This document shows, piece after piece, positions 57,701 through 64,000 of a stretch of 64,000 nt of DNA. Made by a program: the position numbers and the translations under genes. Source of the DNA: Antedon mediterranea (lineage: Eukaryota; Echinodermata; Crinoidea; Comatulida; Antedonidae); NCBI RefSeq assembly GCF_964355755.1, contig NC_092670.1, positions 6,163,001 to 6,227,000 of the forward strand, in the 5' to 3' direction. Every line of letters starts with the position of its first letter. Within the stretch, counting starts at the first letter, position 1. The notes under the pieces were generated by a model that saw nothing but the letters and a program-made list of their open reading frames with translations, made no database searches and was not told where the DNA came from.

Positions 57701-59758
57701 AGCACAAGGTTTTAATACAGACTTCAGCTTGCCATCTAAATACGATCCTCTAGAAAATCATCAAAATAGAATAATTCTCTGAATAAATATTAACAAATAA
57801 ATCTAAATAAATTTTGTATAAGACGTTTTGAGCAAATTATTGCAATACTTACTTGTATGCACATTTTGAATCTTGGGTTTTGGTTGTTATAGCAACATGA
57901 GCAACGTGGCTAATACTAGCAAGGGCCTAGATAGGAAAGAAAGATGTTTATAATAATAATAATATTTATTCGGTCATCAATGTAAAAATAACCAGGAATG
58001 AGAATAGGCTAAAGCCCAAACAGATTCTGCACTCACTCCATACAATACAAACAGTTAAGATAAAACCATATACAAGAAAAATACAAATAAACTATACATA
58101 ACATGAAATATAGTGTTTTGTTAGAGCAGCCTTAAATATTGAAATGGTTTGTGAATCTTTTATGTCATTTGGTATTTGCTCCCATAGTCTAGGAAAGGAA
58201 ACAAATACAGAATTATGAAAAGTATTGCCTTTTTTGTCAACTATATTAACATAATAACCTTTTAAAAATGTGATAAACGTCCATTACACCGAGATTATGT
58301 ATGGTTAAGGTCAGGAAAGCGACTACGTAGCACACTATGTAGAACAGATATCTAAATTCATTAGTTTCTTTTTCCATCCATGCTTTCAATGCATTGAAAA
58401 ATACTGTTAAATCACATTGTAGTTTATTTTGTGTAGTGTATCTTTATTACAAATCTTTACTTGTTTATATTTATTTTAATTATTTATATTTTATTATTGT
58501 ATTTTTATGTGACCGATTGTGCCTGTCATGAATTACCGCAAGGACCAAATGAAATAAAAGTTTAGGGGCTCAGTGAAAAAAATGATACTTTCAAGTATAA
58601 ATAACTTTCATGTACCGTAAATGTTATATTAACAGTGGAAAGCTTAAAATAAAGATGGGTGGGTATTGCCGTTCACCTCCACCTTGCACAATTACACCCT
58701 TGACATGGTAATGGTAATTGGTGGAGCATCTATATAAATTTTAATTTGTGGTGTTATTATTGTACCTCTCCTCTAAAACCGTACGTTGAGATGCTCGTTA
58801 GGTCCTCAAAATGTCTCAATTTACTAGTGGTAAAGCGCTCGCACACGATTTCCATATCTTCTTTCTGTAATGAAAATGTAAAAACAATAGAGATAGAATG
58901 TGAACTATGGTAACATCATTAAAAATTGACGAGTTGGGTAGTCAATTTTCCATGTTTCTCCCTCTATTACAAGCTTTGCATTTTACCAGCAGGAACACAC
59001 ACACATACTTACTCGTATACCTGTGCCATTATCCTGAATCTGCAGTAATTTCAGACCACCAGATTTGACAGTTACCTGAATACTTGTAGCCTTGGCATCC
59101 AAACTATAAAGCAAACGTATAATTTACCAATTATAGTTTGTAGAATGTATATTTGCCTGAATAAATAAATAATATTAATAAACACTAAGAAATAAAATTC
59201 AGAATAAGCATGGCTAAAGGGATCATTTATACTACTACTGGAGATGACAGGTACCATTCTCAAAACACCCCTAAAAAGAAAGTAGAAGAGTCCAGGAAAA
59301 CTTGTAGCCTTTTCACACTACATGTTATAAGTTGTATACAAACCTCCTGAGATATTGTATTGTTTTCACACATGATGACAATCGCTTTGAAATCTCAGTA
59401 GTCAACAATTTGTTTGGGGGAGGGAGGGAGGGAGGGAGGGGGGGGGGGGGGGAGGGGGTGGCTGTATTGTGTGAACTGTAGGCCTATCAGTACCAAATAA
59501 AAGTGGATATTTTTAACATGGACATTCCAATGAACAAAGTATATATTTAAATGTATATGCACTGAGGAGTGTTGTATTGTTTTGAATGTAGGCCTATCAA
59601 TACTAGACAAGTGGATATTCTAATAAATAAAAACATAACATTATCTTTTACCAATTTTCAATCATCTCTTTGAGGGCATTTGCTGGTCTTTGTATTACCT
59701 CGCCTGCTGCTATGCGATTCACAACAGTTTCATCAAGTTTTCGGATTACTTCAGCCAT
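42759..59758 (-). CDS. MLH1: DNA mismatch repair protein MLH1
   Basis: MutL homologue; pairs with PMS2/PMS1/MLH3, binds ATP and couples mismatch recognition to strand removal in the nucleus. Eighteen exons in gene order: 59652-59758, 59013-59103, 58766-58864, 57853-57926, 57677-57749, 57426-57560, 57039-57127, 56220-56332, 54503-54596, 53705-53858, 53076-53368, 52305-52507, 50230-50338, 50061-50124, 44192-44356, 43437-43529, 43030-43119, 42759-42938. Total 2226 nt, 741 aa (human 756). GHKL ATPase motifs: Glu31/Asn35 in NALKEMIEN, Asp60 in DNGTGI, TYGFRGEALASI at 93-104, GTQITVEDLFYN near 150. The linker (~345-480) is acidic and variable. The C-terminal dimer domain ends in [12 protein letters not shown], the conserved tail that completes the endonuclease site of the partner. 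Exon 14 is only 64 bp and was found by its [16 protein letters not shown]-like text. Introns hold many mobile elements; no damage to coding sequence is seen. Confidence 0.96.
44618..48672 (+). mobile_element. full-length non-LTR retrotransposon (CR1/Jockey-like)
   Basis: Contains an intact 1089-codon ORF (45161-48430), a putative 5' region with three cgaagcc-ttggtggataa-type repeats (44694, 44767, 44891), and a 3' region ending aaataaatcaaatcaaatca, a short (AAATC)n tail. It lies in MLH1 intron 14 in the opposite orientation to the gene. The 5' border is uncertain and no target duplication could be fixed. An unbroken ORF means a young insertion. Confidence 0.8.
45161..48430 (+). CDS. LINE ORF: AP endonuclease and reverse transcriptase
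   Basis: Enzyme for target-primed reverse transcription. Residues 1-105 are an unassigned N-terminus with hydrophobic stretches, followed by GDISPNPGP (106-114). The APE-type endonuclease (~130-345) shows [28 protein letters not shown] (269-274) and SDH (335-337). A basic linker follows (~410-510). The RT domain (~580-850) shows [54 protein letters not shown] and the catalytic YADD (805-808). The C-terminus carries [14 protein letters not shown]-type text typical of CR1/Jockey-group elements. No gag-like first ORF with zinc fingers is seen. The ATG at 45161 is the first in frame. Confidence 0.93.
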   Translation: MTFSMASFIIHASVLVLLINNVKHFQLVDQFFNATAEERYDISAIFTRCKHSNANFAVAATSVIFVSPAYIYSSGNYQTRKNTSHIHRTFDLRGKGLLFAILLKCGDISPNPGPGIHLNVEEDFNVFKEKGLHFIHLNVRSILPKMSELRLLAIKTNAAVISICETMLDNTVPDAELNIEGYNVFRRDRNRSGGGVCFFVKERLSIRERRDLDSESIESIWMEILLPRTRPIVVGSIYRPPSQSYKLFIDSFENILAAIRPDVEVIVLGDFNINLKNESASIYKMLETTLETFSFTHLIKEPTRITKYTSTVLDIIICNHSQKILQSGVIHVGISDHSLTFCTRKSLKYKFNQHKTIKIRSLKNYDVNIFNEQLTQSDWSPVLDSSDVDFAWCSFKKIFLSLINRMAPLKQVRLKQKSEEWMTPEILSAIKERDSILNKFKNNPNRPDLYDAFRKLRNRIQKDIKKAKSECFLNKVEVNKNNPNKLWKCLKDLGYKNKPQKGSTVSLDVNGNLCHNESEVSNYFNKYFANIASDLMKKLPSPSNLFSVGSNAFKNYYNSKIKHVSGFSLEEIDESLIEEELRNLNPSKSVGLDQIPAKFLRDGAPNIKIPITHIINLSIKYERIPSDFKLAKVTPLHKKNSRTEANNYRPISILSSVSKILEKVVYIQVSDYLERNQLIYDHQSGFRRSFSTDTCLIHLRDHLRVQMSNGLFTGMVLLDVQKAFDSVNHDILCKKLKYLGCRSIGWFQAYLSGRNQIVDIKGTKSNSIEIGCGVPQGSLLGPLLFLIYVNDLPSSIESDCKVVLYADDCAIFYSHKDPIAIQSKLQNNLVSCNNWLIDNQLSLHMGKTECILFGSKRRLSKVNEFYIDCFGTTINGSKSIKYLGIEIDQNVSGDVIARSVINKANGRLKFLYRQSSFLNSHCRKILSFALIQPMFDYSVCSWSSTVNKNLKSKLQTTQNKMVRFIKKLGPRSHVGQSQLNDVGMLKVQDRVEFLRACHVFKIYNHCCPPYLCNRFIRISDSHNYNTRGCNFNFRIPTIKPMAHVTFFYNAIKEWNNLPINIKESQTVCCFKSKVKKYLQERSLALETLN
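48980..49045. repeat. hairpin cctagatggt/accatctagg
   Basis: Arms of 10 bp around an acgctcgcttcgctcgcgc centre that is itself nearly palindromic. In MLH1 intron 14, about 0.3 kb past the LINE tail. The same word accatctagg also occurs near 22165. Possibly a terminus of an unknown element. Confidence 0.4.
50420..50566 (-). mobile_element. tRNA-derived SINE, minus strand
   Basis: On the minus strand, a B box in gggtcctgggttcaagtccc is followed by a body phrase complementary to ttgggagtgggg and gttcacaag. The same body and head occur at 54820-54998. In MLH1 intron 12. The far end runs into a 17 bp tandem repeat. Confidence 0.6.
50568..50672. repeat. 17 bp tandem repeat, ~6 copies
   Basis: Unit cattatacatacatata repeated head to tail with almost no change, in MLH1 intron 12 beside the SINE. 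Its open frame ([10 protein letters not shown]) is an artefact. Confidence 0.9.
50998..52218. mobile_element. possible 1.2 kb inverted-terminus element
   Basis: Left end accttgatttataaa with ggagagctcc nearby; right end ggcgctccttttaaatcaaggt. The termini are roughly reverse complements. Inside the left end are two strong hairpins: taatggctctcctcaa with ttgaggagagccatta (51040-51065), and cacaggccca with tgggcctgtg (51086-51113). Inside the right end are ggcgctcc/ggagcgcc inversions. No target duplication or transposase seen. In MLH1 intron 12. Confidence 0.4.
51690..51915 (+). repeat. diverged direct duplication, period ~130 bp
   Basis: aaacatgtgag, agagagtat, gtttcatg and catgtgac occur in the same order at 51693-51750 and 51823-51878. 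Inside the candidate element of MLH1 intron 12. Confidence 0.5.
54009..54075 (-). pseudogene. partial duplicate of MLH1 exon 10 in intron 9
   Basis: The acceptor (ttttgttccag on the minus strand) and the first 22 codons of exon 10 are duplicated here, reading [20 protein letters not shown] in the right frame and then taa (54009-54011). The duplicated tract is about 205 bp (53798-54003 copied to 54018-54215, offset ~220) and includes intron sequence. Inclusion in the mRNA would truncate MLH1, so it must normally be skipped or rare. Confidence 0.85.
54820..54998 (-). mobile_element. tRNA-derived SINE, minus strand
   Basis: The head on the minus strand begins ggaggtgtggcttggtggtt (A box), then gggtcctgagttaagtcctg (decayed B box). 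The body matches the SINE at 50420-50566. In MLH1 intron 8. Confidence 0.65.
55112..56145. mobile_element. probable Harbinger-type element, ~1 kb
   Basis: Inverted termini: left ggccccgtttctgctgcc with aaaatataccgtat; right atacggtata, then ggcagtagaaacagggcc. Copies of the same terminal phrase recur inside (55357-55380 and 55495-55530), with many atataccgtat palindromes, suggesting nested or rearranged ends. Between 55640 and 55780 a decayed frame reads [20 protein letters not shown] and then, one frame over, [14 protein letters not shown]. This resembles the Myb/SANT-like DNA-binding protein encoded by Harbinger transposons. GGGCC-type ends fit that group. In MLH1 intron 8. Confidence 0.5.
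56396..56529. mobile_element. MITE, TTAA-type family, copy E (best preserved)
   Basis: 134 bp with termini gctctgtctacactgcc and gatggtgtagacagc, exactly flanked by TTAA (56392-56395 and 56530-56533). Inner arms gtgcccaaatatgg/tttgggcacatcacac. In MLH1 intron 7. This copy fixes the family borders. Confidence 0.85.
57948..58260 (-). mobile_element. LINE 3' fragment, minus strand
   Basis: On the minus strand a frame reads [20 protein letters not shown] and ends in a stop, the usual C-terminus of a LINE RT ORF. A short 3' UTR and an (AAT)n tail at 57948-57968 follow. Located in MLH1 intron 3, same orientation as the gene. Not the same subfamily as the intact LINE. Confidence 0.75.
59414..59460 (+). 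repeat. long G tract in MLH1 intron 1
   Basis: GGGGGAGGGAGGG-type sequence leading into a run of about 17 G, then GGGGGTGG. The G-rich strand is the MLH1 template strand, so the transcript is C-rich here. It can form G-quadruplexes and is likely length-variable. Confidence 0.9.
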
Positions 59759-61015
59759 TTTAACTTGTCTGCTTTACTTTACTAAAACAAAATGTAAAAT
59801 CTTCAGGGTTAAGAATAAGATGATAGCGGTCAAGAATAAGATGATAGCGGTCACATTTGAAATCAACAGTTTTTATTTTAGATGCGATAAAATCAACTTC
59901 TGGTATTTTTATCTAAAGTATTGTTAGGATAAATTAGTTATTTTACCAACACCATGTGGATATTATTTATTTAGTAACTGAATATTTTATAAATAATATT
60001 CATATTTACTTTTTAAAATAATACAGAGGTTTAAAAACTTTTTAATCTCAATATAGGCCTAGGCCTATTATTTGAATTTCTATATTAAAGGCGAATTTAA
60101 ATAAAATACAGCATGCCCCATGCAAATTAGCACTAAAAAATAAAACAATTTTGTAATTGCGATTATTTTGTTTTATAATGACTATACTTTTCTTGTCTTT
60201 TGAATGTATATTGTTCCTTACCATGCAATTCAGCAGATTTGCTGCCAATTGGTTTGTTTTTAATAAAGAATAAATAATAATAATAAAAAAAACGTGAACT
60301 GATTTCAAACGCCACCGATATGATAAACAGCGTACGTAGGAGGCCTATCTAATCTCCTAGGCTAAATAGATCGGTTTGTTGATTTTTACGCGACCAAAAT
60401 AAAATGTGACCGATATTATTATAGATTAGTAGATGCGTCTAATAAGAGGCTTTCTAAAACGACTCCAAGCTATAGGTCTATTTAGAAATATAGGCTACCT
60501 ACTAGGCCTAGCCTAAGACTATTCAGTTTTGCTACTAAACTTGTCATGCCCCATGGCTACCCCTCTCTCTAGACTCTAGCAAGCTAGGCCTAGGCCTAGC
60601 CTGTTGTTGACAACACTATCCTATTATTGACTGTTGTGTTGTTGTTGTTGGCAGCAGTGGGTGTTACTTGGGTCCATTACAGGTTCTAGCCAGCAGGTGG
60701 TATTTAGTTTACCTGCTTGAAAAGCATACTAATTAACTAAGTTACATTAAATCTAGGCCGAGGCCTAGGCCTAGACCTTCATAATTTATGAATTTAGACT
60801 TCTGTATTTTACCGCCATGCTTGTTTGTGTTTTTATTGAATGTTATGATTTTTTCTTCAACACAGAGGGCGCATTTGTAAATCAAAGATCAGAACCATTT
60901 GACCTCGGAGGTATATTCAGAGTGTCATTCTGACGACTGAAGCATTCTCTACTTCTCTACGGAGCGCCATTTATGCCTTTACTAACTTCAATAATAGAAA
61001 TAGTACTGTAACGGT
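59759..61015. other. upstream region of MLH1
   Basis: Should hold the MLH1 promoter and 5' UTR, but no TATA box or CpG-rich tract stands out. Five or more aggcctaggcct runs occur at 60050-60780. No gene seen. Confidence 0.4.
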
Positions 61016-61019
61016 AACT

Positions 61020-62140
61020 GCTCAAGTGGACCAAATTTAGCACCAGGGTAGCACAGTGATATAAAATAGAAATAAAAGTCACTACTTTTAATATCGTTTC
61101 GTATATAGCCATATCACAAACTGACAAACAGAAACATCTTGGCATTCACATTGATTAAAATTTATCTTTTTCTCAATGTAAATAAACTCCGTTCCAAACT
61201 GGCTTGTCCATCTCCATCTTATCGCGTGCTCGGTCATTTTATTAATAAACACACATCCATACTCCTCTATAACACTATAATCCTCCCACACATTGACTAT
61301 TGATGTAGTGTTTGGGGAATCAGATCGAATATTGACCGAATACAGACCATTCAAAATAGAGCACTTCGCATTATCCTTAATTAGCTCATCCTCTCACACC
61401 ACGAACTAACATTTACAACACCTTAAATCTTCATACAGTCCAAGATAGCATGCATCTACAACTGGGCTGCCTTGCCTACAGGTCTGCAAATGGTCTTGCT
61501 CCGGAATACCTTGCCCTGCGTCTTGCCAGAATTCCAAATCATCGATGTACCCGAAGTGTCGTCAGTGAGAGGAAATTTGTCGTCCCTTTCCCTAAAACTG
61601 AAACTTTTAGCTAAACTAAACTAAGAAATGCGGTAACAATAAATAATTTTAAGTCTGCTCTAATATTTAATCCCAAAAGAAAAAACTCAACGTTTTGTAT
61701 AGTATTGTAGGCTATATTTTTGTATTTAAGTACATATATATTATATATTTTTATATTTTTTTAACATAGCTAGTTCATCCGTTTTTTCATATATGTTTTT
61801 TTGACTGTCTGCATATGCTGTTTAGGGTCACCCTCACAAAATAAGGTTTAATAAAAGAATAAAATAGAAATAAAGTCCCTAAATTTAAATATCTTTTCGT
61901 ATGTTAATACAATGTGCTCAAGTGGACCCAATTTGGCCCCAGTGGAGCACAGTGATATAAAATAGAAATAAAGTCACTAAATTTTTAATATCTTTTCGTA
62001 TAAAACACTGTGCTCAAGTGGACACAATTTAGTACCAGAGGAGCAGTGATATAAAATAGAAATAAAGTCACTCAAGTTTCAATCTTTTCGTATGTTAATA
62101 CACTGTGCTCAAGTGGACCCAATTTGGCGCCAGTGGATTT
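61020..62140. repeat. ~96 bp minisatellite, split by a LINE fragment
   Basis: Unit text: gctcaagtggacccaatttgg, ccagtggagcacagtgatat, aaaatagaaataaagtcact, aatatcttttcgta. The phrase aaatagaaataaa occurs at 61066, 61862, 61960 and 62054. The wide first gap is filled by the LINE fragment at 61105-61858. Confidence 0.85.
61105..61858 (+). mobile_element. LINE RT C-terminal fragment
   Basis: Broken frames read QKHLGIHID, then LLYNTIILPHIDY, CSVWGIRSNIDRIQTIQNRA and LRIILN, a typical order for the end of a CR1/L2-like RT ORF. An AT-rich 3' UTR and aataaggtttaataaaagaat follow. Several stops; inactive. Inserted in the minisatellite. Confidence 0.75.
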
Positions 62141-62339
62141 TTTTTTAATGAAAAATAATGAATATGGTTTTTCTTTTATTTTGAAAGAGAGATATTTTGA
62201 GGATTGTAAATGTCAAGTGGAACTTTTTTAAAATCAGAAACAAAGTTTAATGGCATTATTTTCCATTAAATAGACTGCCATAAAACCATGTGCTCTTTCA
62301 TTTTTCGTACGCGTACTCTTGGGTGGGCTTTTTTTCCAC

Positions 62340-64000
62340 ATGGAGTTCTTTTCGAGATGACTAACGAGGGGAACTGCTAGCTTCCCGCCCGAAAAATATT
62401 TTATTTACATGATTTGAAAAATCTTCTAATGTAAATGATTAACAGCATCAAAATTTAACAGTGTGGCGTGTTGACCGCGAATGACTAACATACCATCTTT
62501 ACCATAATACACCTGCACAGACTCATTTGCATAACAACGCACGCACATACCAAACTGTTTAAAATAGAGCTACAAGGTACCCGAAAATGACATCTATTAT
62601 GTTTTCAAACAACATGCATAAGAATCTTCAGTACCCACCATGCTTGGGGCTAAGCAAAGACAATTTTGAAAAAAAAGAGCTGTATACAGTAGGTTCCCGC
62701 CCGAAAAAATAGCGTTTCATGATTTGAATGAAACAAACTATAAGACTCACCAGGACAATATATGAGCTTGTCCCCGGAAAGTGCACCTATTCCAGTACCC
62801 AGTACTAGCCCATCCATGGTTGAGGCAGAGCAATGCACTTACTTTTATACTTATTACTATACATAGTCACCTATGATAATTATGATAATGTTAAAATTTC
62901 AACTATTTAGATGCGACTTCAACATTTTAGGTGGGGTTTTCTACTTTTTTTAAACTCGACTTCGTATATGTCTAAGGCCTAGCCCGGCGGCGGAATTAGT
63001 CTAAGCTTCGAAATTGGTCTGGAAATCGGCATCTTTGCAAATGTTCTATATTTGATCTTATTTCACTCTCCATTAACCTCACACAAAAACCATCGGAGAC
63101 TATCTGTTTAAAACATGTTTATTCTGGGACGGTGCGGCCATACACACCAACTACTATGAAGAATCGGATATTTCGCTACTAATGTTGCAACATTGATTAA
63201 CAAAATCAAAATTTAACAGTGGGGCGCGTTGACCGCGAATGACTAACAATACCATCTTTCCCACTACACCTGCACACACTCATTTGTATAACAACGAACG
63301 GCATACCAAATACATTCCCTTCTCAACACCTAACGCGTAACGAAGATAATTAATTCCTTTTTTACATTAAAATTGAGGCCGCTAAACATAAAATTGGGGC
63401 TGAGCAAAGACAATTTTGAAAAAATATTTATTGAAATATGAAATTAAATATTAAGTCTCCAGTTAAGCTCACCATGGTTGGGGCAGAGCTAAGAATGAAA
63501 GCTTATTCCTCGGAAATTATGAAACGAAATAATATATAAGTCTTCAGGACCAGCCATACAATGGTGATTGTTTCCCAAGTGTGAGACATGCAATGCACGC
63601 GGCCGTAATTTCACAAAACAAAATTATGAAATACCAACAGAGCTAGCACACAAAAGCCTACTTACTAATTTTAATATTTCTATAATTTAGAAAACAATTA
63701 TCACCTTTGATAATTATAATGTTAAATTTCAACTATCCAGATGCGAATTTTAGGTTGGGTTTAAAAAAACTTCATATGCTTCAATTTCGAAGATCTTCTA
63801 CCATAAAGTTTTATTCACAACATAATATCAGTAGGCCTACAATACAATATCTTGCATGAAACGGATATTTAAAAATACACTATAATGTGCAACGGTAGAA
63901 TTATAATTATAATGTAAAAGATTAACAAAATAAACATTGAACAGTGTTGTGTGTTGATCGCGAATGACTAAAAATACCATCTTTCCCACAGCACATGTGC
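62340..64000. repeat. ~0.75 kb dispersed/tandem repeat units to window end
   Basis: The phrase ttgaccgcgaatgactaa recurs at 62471, 63229 and (as ttgatcgcga) 63954, spacing 758 and 725. It is always followed by taccatcttt and a cac-rich run. gcaaagacaattttgaaaaa recurs at 62654 and 63404. gataattat...atgttaaa(a)tttcaacta with ttttaggtt/tgggttt recurs near 62875 and 63710. No conserved protein. The unit continues beyond the window. Confidence 0.7.

Noticed and set aside
63470-63600. U1 snRNA-like stretch (tttcccaagtgtgaga, gcaatgcac)
   Set aside because: Only short resemblance; the 5' splice-site recognition end and the stems do not line up, and the other repeat unit does not keep it.

Overview
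The window is AT-rich metazoan nuclear DNA: multi-exon genes with GT-AG introns of 0.1-5.7 kb, deeply conserved animal proteins, and dense transposon remnants. An invertebrate deuterostome, perhaps an echinoderm, fits best (style of the SINEs, LINEs and the abundant TAGGCCTA octamer), but no rRNA or mitochondrial marker is present, so the taxon is a guess.

Four host genes can be rebuilt exon by exon with reading phase kept at every junction. (1) 2345-10226 (+): the 3' part of an unconventional myosin of the myosin X type (end of a PH domain, MyTH4, FERM), 14 exons. (2) 16762-19425 (-): a two-exon galactose-3-O-sulfotransferase-like Golgi enzyme whose first exon supplies the membrane anchor. 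(3) 21158-32447 (+): a complete 17-exon SENP1/SENP2-type SUMO protease, 754 aa. Genes 2 and 3 are divergent, about 1.7 kb apart. (4) 42759-59758 (-): a complete 18-exon MLH1 mismatch-repair gene, 741 aa, ending in the conserved FERC.

Mobile and repeat DNA fills the rest. 34.4-37.7 kb is a 2.7 kb satellite of nested palindromes framed by a ~225 bp direct repeat. 38.6-42.5 kb holds wrecks of two transposon types with a perfect 14 x 32 bp array. A 1089-codon intact LINE with a 2A-like motif lies in MLH1 intron 14, antisense to the gene. Introns also carry TTAA-flanked MITEs, TTA-flanked MITEs, a probable Harbinger-type element, tRNA-derived SINEs, a 5S-tRNA chimeric SINE, LINE tails, and a partial duplication of MLH1 exon 10. 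61.0-64.0 kb is tandem and dispersed repeats with an inserted LINE fragment.

The least expected item is a compact sequence at 14436-14480 with every core element of a hammerhead ribozyme, inside a segment bounded by (TA)n tracts. All exon models come from reading splice sites and conserved protein sequence by eye; no alignment or transcript data were available.
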